This document shows positions 1 to 6,851 of a stretch of 15,831 bases of DNA, one piece after another (the stretch's first letter is position 1; the number at the start of each line of letters is the position of its first letter). The translations under genes were made by a program, and so were the position numbers. The notes beneath the pieces were generated by a model. The model saw only the letters and a list, made by a program, of their open reading frames with translations, did no database searches and was not told the origin of the DNA. This DNA is from Metaruminococcus_A sp900762715. Lineage in GTDB: Bacteria; Bacillota; Clostridia; Oscillospirales; Ruminococcaceae. The stretch covers positions 1 through 15,831 of the forward strand of contig DBFBLF010000063.1 in NCBI GenBank assembly GCA_048204295.1, read 5' to 3'.

Positions 1-321
1 GTCAAATGGCCCATACAAACTGCCAAGCTTTGTGTTGAGCAGGTAGTAGTTTGTTCCTGCACCGCTCTCTGCTCCTGTTGGAGTTTGCTGAACACCAATA
101 TAGCTCCCGCTCATAAAATATGCAATAACATCAGCTTCAACAATAGGGGTAAGGCTTTCATTTTCCTTACGCCCCAAAACAATTTCCTGTGAATTGATCC
201 GCCAGATTTCATATCCGTCTGTTAAAGAAAGGGTCCAATCCTGCACGCCGGGGCCGGCGCAGCCTGAAAAAAGAAAAAAGGCTGCCGCAATTGAAAAAAA
301 CGCGGATAAACATTTTTTCAC
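1..321 (-). CDS. Lipoprotein, C-terminus outside the window (partial)
   Basis: An open frame on the minus strand starts with GTG at 321 and runs off the left edge after 107 codons with no stop. The first residues are MKKCLSAFFSIAAAFFLFSG followed by Cys21: a short basic start, a hydrophobic stretch and a lipobox-like LFSGC. The product is therefore probably exported and lipid-anchored to the outer face of the membrane. A conserved-looking segment follows (GYEIWRINSQEIVLG, about residues 35-49). It recalls small Firmicutes lipoproteins of unknown function such as the DUF3997 type, but I could not confirm that. A GGAAGG sequence lies 11 nt upstream of the GTG. The start overlaps the stop of the upstream deacylase gene in a GTGA arrangement, which suggests translational coupling. 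The function is unknown. Confidence 0.72.
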   Translation of the reverse strand, partial: MKKCLSAFFSIAAAFFLFSGCAGPGVQDWTLSLTDGYEIWRINSQEIVLGRKENESLTPIVEADVIAYFMSGSYIGVQQTPTGAESGAGTNYYLLNTKLGSLYGPFD

Positions 322-809
322 TGGGAATCACTTCCTTCCGGCTCCCATCCCTTGCAGACGTCAACCCAGCCAAGGCTGCCGGAGAATTTGAAAAGTTCCT
401 CACAGGAAAGCTCGATAGCGCTGTTGGGGCTCCCGCAGGCGGGAAAAACGGTGGGGAAGCGTTTCAGGGAACGGTCTGTATAAACGGCGGCCCCATCCCT
501 GACGGAAAAAGGGCAGACCCCGCCAATGGCGTGCCCGGTCAGCGGTTCCACGTCTTCCGCGCTTAGCATCTTCGCCTTGCAGCCGAACTGCTGCTTGAAT
601 TTGGCGTTGTCAATTTTAGCGTCGCCCGCCGCAACTACTAAAATACAGCTCTCCCCGTGGTAAAAAGAAAGCGTTTTCGCAATCCGTTCCGGTGGACAGC
701 TGAGCGCCTGCGCCGCCAGCTCCACCGTTGCGCTTGAAACGCTGAATTCCATTACCCGGTCCTCTGCGCCAAATTGTTTTAAATATGCTTTTACAGCTTC
801 AATTCCCAT
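318..809 (-). CDS. YbaK/EbsC-family aminoacyl-tRNA deacylase
   Basis: 163 residues, the usual size of free-standing YbaK/ProX-type editing proteins. This family hydrolyses mischarged aminoacyl-tRNAs (Cys-tRNAPro or Ala-tRNAPro, depending on subgroup) in the cytoplasm. Family hallmarks are present: the conserved lysine K45 in AKTLSF, the GHAIGGVCPF block at residues 92-101 that frames the editing pocket, and CGSPNSAIEL near 125-134, followed by the usual C-terminal helix. Which mischarged tRNA it edits cannot be read from the sequence. The ATG at 809 is the only good start. Its ribosome binding site is weak (GGAT about 7-8 nt upstream), which fits a regulated leader. The gene probably forms a two-gene unit with the downstream lipoprotein, and a promoter lies about 180 nt upstream (see 993-1021). 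Confidence 0.9.
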   Translation of the reverse strand: MGIEAVKAYLKQFGAEDRVMEFSVSSATVELAAQALSCPPERIAKTLSFYHGESCILVVAAGDAKIDNAKFKQQFGCKAKMLSAEDVEPLTGHAIGGVCPFSVRDGAAVYTDRSLKRFPTVFPACGSPNSAIELSCEELFKFSGSLGWVDVCKGWEPEGSDSQ

Positions 810-825
810 ATGCTCGATCCAATCC

Positions 826-903
826 CCGCTTCGTATCTGTACAAATGATTACGGAGAATGTGCCATTTTATCATACGAAGCGGAAAAATGATAAAATATG
901 CAC
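826..903 (-). promoter_or_regulatory. Interlocking inverted repeats in the deacylase leader
   Basis: Two perfect inverted repeats share this stretch. One has 10-bp arms (865-874 and 888-897, ATTTTATCAT/ATGATAAAAT). It extends outward by a further 4 bp (860-863 with 900-903, GTGC/GCAC) across a small internal loop. The second has 11-bp arms (826-836 CCGCTTCGTAT and 873-883 ATACGAAGCGG). On the minus-strand transcript the loop of the first hairpin contains the upstream arm of the second. The second pairing would therefore form a pseudoknot, or replace the first hairpin, just upstream of the deacylase ribosome binding site. It could also be a pair of protein-binding sites. No match to a named riboswitch was recognised. 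Confidence 0.5.
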
Positions 904-992
904 AAAATGCAAGCGGGAAAAGCAAACGGATCACCCAGTGCCCCGCTCTGCGGAGAGCCGCCAATCCACTTGCTGAAAACCACCGCAGGGCT

Positions 993-1021
993 ATTTTAGC
1001 ACAACCGCATTTATGATGCAA
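993..1021 (-). promoter_or_regulatory. Predicted promoter for the deacylase-lipoprotein unit
   Basis: Read on the minus strand, a TTGCAT -35 (1021-1016) is separated by exactly 17 nt from a TAAAAT -10 (998-993). The -10 is preceded by TGC, giving an extended -10. Transcription would begin near 986, leaving a leader of about 175 nt before the ATG at 809. A weaker alternative (TTATCA, 18 nt, TAAAAT) lies inside the inverted repeat at 865-897. Confidence 0.55.
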
Positions 1022-1075
1022 ATCGAGCGATTTCCGAGTGCGGTAAAACTTATAAAAAAGCTTTAAAAATTCATC

Positions 1076-1104
1076 TTGACTGCTCCACGTGAAAAGGGTA
1101 AGAT
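1076..1104 (+). promoter_or_regulatory. Predicted promoter of the GH95-PfkB-GH51 operon
   Basis: TTGACT (1076-1081), a 17-nt spacer, then TAAGAT (1099-1104). This is a good sigma-A-type promoter for the three sugar genes that follow, with an expected start near 1111 and a leader of about 65 nt. An AT-rich stretch (about 1045-1070) just upstream could act as an UP element. Confidence 0.7.
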
Positions 1105-1120
1105 TGATACGAATACAATT

Positions 1121-1148
1121 TTGTTTTGATAGAGTTTCAACCAAACAA
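1121..1148. promoter_or_regulatory. Imperfect dyad downstream of the glycosidase promoter (possible operator)
   Basis: TTGTTT at 1121-1126 and AAACAA at 1143-1148 are inverted. Inside them lie TTGA (1126-1129) and TCAA (1137-1140). The dyad sits about 10-40 nt after the predicted transcription start, a typical place for a repressor site of a sugar operon. It is imperfect, and no regulator gene lies nearby to pair with it, so this is only suggestive. Confidence 0.3.
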
Positions 1149-1175
1149 ACTAAAAAAGACAGGAGCAGAAAAACA

Positions 1176-3434
1176 ATGAACAAAGGCTATGTCAGCAAAA
1201 TGATGGCGACCCAGTGGGAAGAGGGCCTGATCAGTGGAAACGGTACGATTGGCGCGCTTGCAATGGGTTACCCCAAAGAGGAAAAAATAATTTTTTCTCA
1301 CGAATGGCTTTACGCGCCCTTACATAAAAAACGGACTCCGGTTCACACAGCGGAAACCCTTATTGAAATCCGCGCTCTTCTGGCGGAAGGCAAGTACCAG
1401 GAAGCCGCTAATTTTGTTGTGGAACAGGGGAAAAAAGAGGGCTTTCCAAATGAAATGGATTGGACAGATCCCTTCGTCCCGGCCTGTACAATGGCTGTTG
1501 ATCTGAAAACGGATGCGGAGATAACGGGCTACCAAAAGTCCGTCAATTTTGAAAACGCTTTGGCATCTGTCTCCTTCAAAGCCGGTGATTGTGAAGTCAA
1601 ACGTGAGCTGTTTGTTTCCCGCGCCGATAAAATCGCGGTGATGCGAATTTGCTCGGACAAACCGGTTTCCTATGAAATCCGCTTGGAAAAATTCACTGAA
1701 ATTGACGGGCCCAACCGCTGGTGGAGGGAAGACTACGACCGGAATATCGATACGCCGGTTGTTTCTGTAAAAGGGGATACCATCCTTTACGACGGCCGCT
1801 TCAAAACGGTTGATTACGGTTACCGGTGCGCTGCAAAGGTTGCCAAAACAGATGGCACGTTGACAGAAACCGCAAACGGGATTCATGTGGAAAATGCGTC
1901 TGAAACAGTGGTTTACTTTAACGTCGTCATGTGTGACAACATCAAAAATCCGGAGGTTTCGGCCGAAACTGCTTTTGAGGATGTGAAGCCGGATTTTGAC
2001 GCACTGCTAAAGGCACATGCGGATATCCACGGTGGTATTTACAACCGGATCGAGCTTGATTTGGGAGACCCGGAGAGCGACGGACAGCTGGCAGATGAGC
2101 TCTGGCCCCGTTCTAGGCAGGAGGGAACCCCTCCGCCGAATGGGTTCTTCAAGCGGATTTTTGACGCGGGCCGGTATGAAATCCTCTGCGCGAGCGGCGA
2201 AACCCCGCCGAACCTCCAGGGAATCTGGGCCGGAACCAACCAGCCCTGCTGGTCAGGCGACTATACCCAGAACGGCAACCTGCAGACCGCAGTGCTCTGC
2301 AACCTGCCGGGCAATATGTTCGAAATGATGGACAGTTTTGTAAATTATGAGGAGTACCTGATCCCTGACAACAAAATCAACGCAAAGACTCTGTACGGTG
2401 CCCGTGGGATGATGCTTGCCTGCCGCGGCAACCGGCACGGCCTTGTCAACCACTTCGGACACCGGTGGTGCATGACGTTCTGGACGGCTGGAGCCGCCTG
2501 GAATTCCCATTTCTTCTATGACTATTACCTCTACAGCGGGGACAAGGAATTTTTCTTGAACCACGCCCTTCCCTATATGAAGGAATGTGCCCTTTTCTAC
2601 GAGGACTTCTTAATCGAGGACGAAAACGGGAAGTGGCTCTTCACCCCCTCCTATTCTCCGGAAAACAATCCGGTTGGCTCTGAGGCGCAGGCCTGCGTCA
2701 ACGCAACGATGGATGTCGCGGTGGCAACTGAACTGTTCCAGAACCTGATCGAGGGCTGCAAAACGCTGGGCGTTGAGGAGGAAAACATTCCGAAATGGCA
2801 GCGGATGCTTGACAAAATGCCGCCGTATATGATCAACAAAGACGGCGCCCTTAAAGAGTGGATGACGCCCGATCTGGAGGACCGGTATGACCACCGGCAT
2901 TCCTCCCACCTTTACATGATCTACTACGGCCTTCCCGAGCTTTTCCGGAACAACAAAGAGCTTTACGACGCCTGCGAAAAGGCGTACCAGTACCGGATGA
3001 AATTCAAGGAGGGCGAAAAAGGCCAGATGGCGTTTGGCAATGTCCAGATGGCGTTTGCCGCCGCTCACTTGAAAGACAACCCCACCGTTTGGAACATTCT
3101 GTGTGAAATGGCGCAGAATAACTACTACAACACCTTCTCTTCTTCCCACGATATGGGGCCGAAGATTTTTAATACAGATATCAGCGGCGGCCTTCCGGCG
3201 TTAATTCTTGAGACGCTGGTACAATCCCGCCAGCTTACGGATAAAGACGGAAAAATTACCTCTTATGAAATTGAGCTTTTGCCCAACCTGCCTGAGGCTT
3301 GGAGTAAAGGCAGCTTGAAGGGTGTACGCGCCCGCGGCGGTTTTGAGCTCGACTTTGCTTGGGAAGACGGGAAAGTCACCTCCTGTGAGGTGAAAAACCA
3401 CTGCGGGAATAAATACACTCTGATTGGAGCATAG
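1176..3434 (+). CDS. GH95-family glycoside hydrolase (alpha-L-fucosidase or alpha-L-galactosidase)
   Basis: 752 residues, matching GH95 enzymes, which invert the linkage while releasing terminal alpha-L-fucose or alpha-L-galactose from glycans. Layout: an N-terminal beta-rich domain (about 1-280, opening with WEEGLISGNGTIGALAMGYP), a linker helix, then an (alpha/alpha)6 barrel and a C-terminal beta domain. Residues matching those known for Bifidobacterium AfcA are all visible: N366 and N368 in DYTQNGN, the general acid E496 in TPSYSPENNP, and D668 in FNTDISGG. HRHSSHL at 573-579 is another family motif. There is no signal peptide, so it should act inside the cell on imported oligosaccharides. 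I chose ATG 1176 because AGGAG lies 10 nt upstream; the frame stays open back to a GTG at 1089, but that lies inside the promoter. First gene of a three-gene operon, ending 3 nt before the kinase gene. Exact substrate unknown. Confidence 0.88.
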   Translation: MNKGYVSKMMATQWEEGLISGNGTIGALAMGYPKEEKIIFSHEWLYAPLHKKRTPVHTAETLIEIRALLAEGKYQEAANFVVEQGKKEGFPNEMDWTDPFVPACTMAVDLKTDAEITGYQKSVNFENALASVSFKAGDCEVKRELFVSRADKIAVMRICSDKPVSYEIRLEKFTEIDGPNRWWREDYDRNIDTPVVSVKGDTILYDGRFKTVDYGYRCAAKVAKTDGTLTETANGIHVENASETVVYFNVVMCDNIKNPEVSAETAFEDVKPDFDALLKAHADIHGGIYNRIELDLGDPESDGQLADELWPRSRQEGTPPPNGFFKRIFDAGRYEILCASGETPPNLQGIWAGTNQPCWSGDYTQNGNLQTAVLCNLPGNMFEMMDSFVNYEEYLIPDNKINAKTLYGARGMMLACRGNRHGLVNHFGHRWCMTFWTAGAAWNSHFFYDYYLYSGDKEFFLNHALPYMKECALFYEDFLIEDENGKWLFTPSYSPENNPVGSEAQACVNATMDVAVATELFQNLIEGCKTLGVEEENIPKWQRMLDKMPPYMINKDGALKEWMTPDLEDRYDHRHSSHLYMIYYGLPELFRNNKELYDACEKAYQYRMKFKEGEKGQMAFGNVQMAFAAAHLKDNPTVWNILCEMAQNNYYNTFSSSHDMGPKIFNTDISGGLPALILETLVQSRQLTDKDGKITSYEIELLPNLPEAWSKGSLKGVRARGGFELDFAWEDGKVTSCEVKNHCGNKYTLIGA

Positions 3435-3437
3435 ACA

Positions 3438-4382
3438 ATGAAATCTCAGACAGACCTGGTAGCGCTCGGCGAAACATTAATTGATTTTACACCCGCAGGC
3501 CGGCCCAACACCTTTACCGCCAATCCCGGCGGGGCCCCTGCAAATGTCTTGGTCATGGCTGCCAAGGCGGGCTGCAGGGCGGCTTTTATCGGCAAGGTAG
3601 GGGAGGATCAGTTTGGGAACCTGCTTATGGAAACGCTGAGAGACAACGGGGTGGACACCCATGCCATGCTGCGGAGTAAAACCCATACGACGCTTGCTTT
3701 CGTCCATTTAACCCCAAACGGTGACCGGAGTTTTACCTTTTGCAGGAATCATTCGGCGGACACCCTTCTGGAAGCCGAGGAGCTCGACCGGGAGCTCCTG
3801 CAAAATTGTAAAGTATTCCATTTCGGCTCCCTGTCTTTTACCGATGAACCCGCCCGAAGCGCTACGCTGGAAGCGATCCGCCTGGCAAAGGAAGGGGGCG
3901 CGAAAATATCATATGACCCAAACTGGCGCCCCGCTCTCTGGGATGATGTGGCGTTTGCCAAAGAAATGATGGCCCTTCCACTGGGACAGGTGGACTATAT
4001 GAAGCTTTCCGACAATGAGATTCCGCTCCTCACCCCCTACGAGGATGAGGTGAAAGGCGCCCAGTGGCTCCTCAGCAAAGGAATGGAATTGGTTGTGGTT
4101 ACCATGGGTCCCCGTGGCTGTTATTATAAAACCCGGACGGACAGCGGATATATCCCGGCCCCTGATGTTCAGGTGGTAGATACGACCGGTTCGGGCGACG
4201 TTTTTACCGGTGCGCTCCTTTCCCGGCTGATCCAGAACGGATTTTGCCTGGATGACGGAACTCTGCCGGAAATGCTCCGGTTTGGATGCACGGCGGGCTC
4301 GCTTTGTGCGACCCGGTTCGGCGGCATTCCGGCAATTCCAGCTGAAGAGGAAATTAAAGCGTTTTTAAATAGCCGAAAGTGA
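3438..4382 (+). CDS. PfkB-family carbohydrate kinase (fructokinase-like)
   Basis: 314 residues, standard for ribokinase/PfkB sugar kinases, which transfer phosphate from ATP to a sugar hydroxyl in the cytoplasm. The N-terminal GETLIDFTP and GGAPANV (31-37), then GKVGEDQFG (52-60), are the family's first signature region. DTTGSGDVFTGALL (248-261) is the second, with the catalytic base at D254 and the GSGD anion hole. The GETLIDF opening is typical of fructokinases, but PfkB substrates cannot be assigned from motifs alone. The gene lies between an alpha-L-fucosidase/galactosidase and an arabinofuranosidase, so its substrate may be a sugar or ketose from those glycans. A GGAG about 10 nt upstream lies in the end of the GH95 gene. 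It is 10 nt from the next gene, and its TGA overlaps that gene's ribosome binding site. Confidence 0.9.
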   Translation: MKSQTDLVALGETLIDFTPAGRPNTFTANPGGAPANVLVMAAKAGCRAAFIGKVGEDQFGNLLMETLRDNGVDTHAMLRSKTHTTLAFVHLTPNGDRSFTFCRNHSADTLLEAEELDRELLQNCKVFHFGSLSFTDEPARSATLEAIRLAKEGGAKISYDPNWRPALWDDVAFAKEMMALPLGQVDYMKLSDNEIPLLTPYEDEVKGAQWLLSKGMELVVVTMGPRGCYYKTRTDSGYIPAPDVQVVDTTGSGDVFTGALLSRLIQNGFCLDDGTLPEMLRFGCTAGSLCATRFGGIPAIPAEEEIKAFLNSRK

Positions 4383-4392
4383 GGAAAATGGA

Positions 4393-5898
4393 ATGAAACA
4401 GGCGAGAATCATAGTGGATAAACAAAGCCGGATTGCCCCGGTAGACAAACGGATTTACGGTTCTTTTATTGAACACTTAGGCCGGGCAGTCTATAACGGC
4501 ATCTATCAGCCCGGGCATCCGTCGGCCGATGAACAGGGCTTCCGCACCGACGTGCTGGATTTGGTAAAAAAGCTGAACGTCCCGGTTGTGCGTTACCCGG
4601 GCGGCAACTTTGTCTCCGGTTTTAAGTGGGAAGACAGCGTTGGGCCAAAGGAGCTCCGCCCATCCCGGCTGGAACTCGCCTGGTTTGTGGTGGAAACAAA
4701 CCAGTTTGGGCTCAATGAATTCTGCGACTGGGCTAAAAAAGCGAATACCGATGTGATGATGGCGGTTAACCTTGGTACCCGCGGCGCAATGGAAGCGAAG
4801 GAGCTGATTGAGTACTGCAACCACCCTTCCGGCACGGCGCTCAGCGATCTGCGGGTTCATCACGGTTATAAGGAACCACACAATATCAAAACCTGGTGCC
4901 TTGGCAACGAAATGGACGGCCCGTGGCAGATCGGCCACAAGACGGCGGAGGAGTATGGCCGCACCGCCTGCGAGACCGCCAAGATTATGAAGTGGGTTGA
5001 TCCGTCGATTGAGCTTGTCGTCTGCGGCAGTTCTCATAAGAATATGCCGACCTATCTCAGCTGGGAAGAGACAGTTTTAACCCATACTTACGAGAATGTA
5101 GACCTGCTTTCTCTTCACCAGTACTACGGCTACAACAACAGCGCGGACACCCAGTCTTTCCTTTCAAAAGGGGACGAGATGGACGAGTTTATTAAGGAAG
5201 TTATCGCGGTCTGCGACATGGTCAAGGCCAAAAAGCGCGGAACAAAGGACATCAATCTTTCTTTCGATGAATGGAATGTCTGGTACCACTCCAATGAACA
5301 GGATAAAAAACTGCCGAAATGGGTGCAGGCTCCGCATCAGCTTGAGGATATTTACTTCTTTGAGGACGCGGTGCTGGTCGGTTCTATGCTGATTACCCTG
5401 CTGAAAAACTGTGACCGCGTCAAGACCGCCTGCCTGGCACAGCTGGTCAACGTTATTGCGCCGATTATGACCGAAGACGGGAGCGGCCCTGCTTGGTGCC
5501 AGACCATCTTCTACCCGTTCATGCACGCGTCGAACTACGGGCGCGGCGTCGCTCTCAGCACTGAGGTTGCATCCCCGGTTTATTCCTGCGAAGAGCGCTC
5601 TGAAGTAAAGCACATTGACTCTGTTGCGGTATACAACGAGGAAGAGGGGATGGTCACCGCCTTTGCGGTCAACCGCAGCTTGGAGGACGACGTTGAAGTG
5701 ACCGTCGATCTCCGTCCGTTTGGCAACGTGGAGTGTATGGAATGCATCTGCTATTCCAACGATGACATCAAAGCGACCAACAGTGCGGACCATCAGATCG
5801 TCCCAGTGAACTGCGACCCGCCTAAAATGGAAAACGGTGCGGCGGTTATCCGGATGCCGAAGGTTTCCTGGAACGTCCTGCGGTTCCGGGTGAAATAA
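4393..5898 (+). CDS. abfA: GH51 alpha-L-arabinofuranosidase
   Basis: 501 residues, as expected for intracellular GH51 enzymes, which remove alpha-L-arabinofuranosyl side chains from arabinan and arabinoxylan oligosaccharides with retention. The N-terminal IYGSFIEHLGRAVYNGIYQ segment and RYPGGNFVSGFKWED (67-81) are family hallmarks. The acid/base is E173 in CLGNEMDGPWQIGH and the nucleophile is E293 in LSFDEWNVWY. These positions agree closely with the well-studied Geobacillus enzyme (E175/E294). A C-terminal beta-sandwich follows from about residue 385. No signal peptide is present, so the enzyme is cytoplasmic. GAGG (4381-4384) serves as the ribosome binding site for ATG 4393; an out-of-frame ATG at 4388 stops at once. 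It is the last gene of the operon, with a strong terminator after it. Confidence 0.95.
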   Translation: MKQARIIVDKQSRIAPVDKRIYGSFIEHLGRAVYNGIYQPGHPSADEQGFRTDVLDLVKKLNVPVVRYPGGNFVSGFKWEDSVGPKELRPSRLELAWFVVETNQFGLNEFCDWAKKANTDVMMAVNLGTRGAMEAKELIEYCNHPSGTALSDLRVHHGYKEPHNIKTWCLGNEMDGPWQIGHKTAEEYGRTACETAKIMKWVDPSIELVVCGSSHKNMPTYLSWEETVLTHTYENVDLLSLHQYYGYNNSADTQSFLSKGDEMDEFIKEVIAVCDMVKAKKRGTKDINLSFDEWNVWYHSNEQDKKLPKWVQAPHQLEDIYFFEDAVLVGSMLITLLKNCDRVKTACLAQLVNVIAPIMTEDGSGPAWCQTIFYPFMHASNYGRGVALSTEVASPVYSCEERSEVKHIDSVAVYNEEEGMVTAFAVNRSLEDDVEVTVDLRPFGNVECMECICYSNDDIKATNSADHQIVPVNCDPPKMENGAAVIRMPKVSWNVLRFRVK

Positions 5899-5909
5899 GT
5901 TACTGAGCT

Positions 5910-5932
5910 AAAAGCGCCCTCCGGGCGCTTTT
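5910..5932 (+). terminator. Intrinsic terminator after the arabinofuranosidase gene
   Basis: A perfect 10-bp stem, AAAAGCGCCC (5910-5919) with GGGCGCTTTT (5923-5932), closes a 3-nt TCC loop and runs into a T-rich tail. It lies 11 nt after the stop codon and ends the glycosidase operon. Confidence 0.9.
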
Positions 5933-6010
5933 GCTTTGCCGGGGCGGCGGCTCTCACCGTAGTGTCTGTCTGCGGCACGGGACGGACGTTTGAGAAAGGA
6001 TGAATCGTTT

Positions 6011-6700
6011 ATGGGGAAACACGAATACCGCCTGGTGCGTTCTAAGCGGAAAACGCTGGCTGTCTATATCCTGCCGGATACGCGGGTAGAAGTCCGGGCT
6101 CCGCTCCGGATGCCGCTCTCGGCGATAGAAGCTTTTGTAACTTCCCGAAGCGAATGGATTGAAACCCATCTCAAAATTGCACAGGACAGGCTGGAACAGC
6201 AAGCGGGTTATTCGGCGGGGGAAGGGGAAAAAGTTCTGTTCCTTGGGAAAGAGTACACCGTCCGTTTAACGGAAAGCAGCACCGTCTTATTAACAGAGGG
6301 TGTTTTTTCTCTCCCCATGGACGAGCGGGAGCGCAGAAGAGCCTTGACCGAATGGTACAGACAAAAAGCGATGTCCCGCCTGCCTGAAATCGCTGAAAAG
6401 TGGAAAAGCTTTACAGGAATTGAATGCCGGAAAGTCACGGTTGGCGGCGCAGCAAGCCGCTGGGGCAGCTGCAACAGCAAAAACGATATCCGGCTGAGCT
6501 GGAGGCTTATCCTGCTCCCGGAGGGGCTGATTGATTATGTTGTTGTCCATGAGCTTTGCCACACGCTGCAGCATAACCATTCCCCGGCTTTTTGGAACGA
6601 GGTAGAGCGGTTTCTGCCGCAATGCCTATTGATGAGAAAAAAGCTGCGGGAAATGGAACGGAAGTATCTCTGCCAGATGAATTGGCTGAATTCAGTATAA
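6011..6700 (+). CDS. YgjP-type zinc metallopeptidase (DUF45/M48-like)
   Basis: 229 residues, typical of the YgjP/DUF45 family of small cytosolic metallopeptidases with a gluzincin-like HExxH site. SRWGSC (149-154) and IRLSWRLILLP (160-170) are the diagnostic lead-in. VVVHELCHTLQHNHSPAFW (177-195) holds the zinc ligands H180 and H184, the catalytic E181 and a likely further ligand, H190. The N-terminal half is the usual beta-rich region with RVEVRAP at 25-31. I chose ATG 6011, with AAAGGA (5995-6000) 10 nt upstream; the frame is open to a TTG at 5990 without a good site. The physiological substrate is unknown; relatives are often linked to restriction or DNA-processing loci, but nothing like that is adjacent here. 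No clear promoter is visible in 5933-6010. Confidence 0.88.
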   Translation: MGKHEYRLVRSKRKTLAVYILPDTRVEVRAPLRMPLSAIEAFVTSRSEWIETHLKIAQDRLEQQAGYSAGEGEKVLFLGKEYTVRLTESSTVLLTEGVFSLPMDERERRRALTEWYRQKAMSRLPEIAEKWKSFTGIECRKVTVGGAASRWGSCNSKNDIRLSWRLILLPEGLIDYVVVHELCHTLQHNHSPAFWNEVERFLPQCLLMRKKLREMERKYLCQMNWLNSV

Positions 6701-6709
6701 ATCTACATA

Positions 6710-6728
6710 ATATTACAAATTGTAATAT
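6710..6728. promoter_or_regulatory. 19-bp palindrome in an AT-rich island
   Basis: ATATTACAA, a central A, then TTGTAATAT form a perfect dyad with 9-bp arms, 9 nt after the metallopeptidase stop. It has the 7-1-7 style geometry of metal- or redox-sensing repressor boxes, but the half-site does not match the Fur, PerR or Zur boxes I know. It lies about 90 bp upstream of the promoter at 6817-6845. Because it is almost all A/T, it would be a poor terminator. Confidence 0.4.
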
Positions 6729-6816
6729 GAAATTAGAATAGCAATGTAATTAAAAAGATAAAATTTGTCGAATTTTAAATTATTATACTATTTGTATTTT
6801 GAAAAAGAAAAATGTT

Positions 6817-6845
6817 TTGCCGAAAAACTTTGAACATGGTATAAT
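6817..6845 (+). promoter_or_regulatory. Strong predicted promoter (extended -10)
   Basis: TTGCCG (6817-6822), a 17-nt spacer and a consensus TATAAT (6840-6845), with TGG directly before the -10. About 110 nt of extremely AT-rich DNA upstream could provide UP-element contacts. The predicted start is near 6852. It drives the structured RNA and probably, by readthrough, the HD-trmB-mgsA genes. Confidence 0.75.
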
Positions 6846-6851
6846 AACCTC

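Noticed and set aside
666..679. A 12-of-14 match to the catabolite-repression (cre) consensus.
   Set aside because: It lies deep inside the deacylase coding region, where codons for the conserved AKTLSF motif explain the bases. It is not near any promoter.
791..1183. A 130-codon open frame on the minus strand across the intergenic region, with hydrophobic ends.
   Set aside because: It overlaps both predicted promoters and the leader repeats, has no good ribosome binding site and resembles no family. Its hydrophobicity follows from AT-rich DNA.
5164..5793. A 209-codon open frame opposite the arabinofuranosidase gene.
   Set aside because: It is antisense to a well-supported GH51 gene, has no ribosome binding site and has no recognisable domain. 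The same applies to 4477-5037 and 1320-1886.
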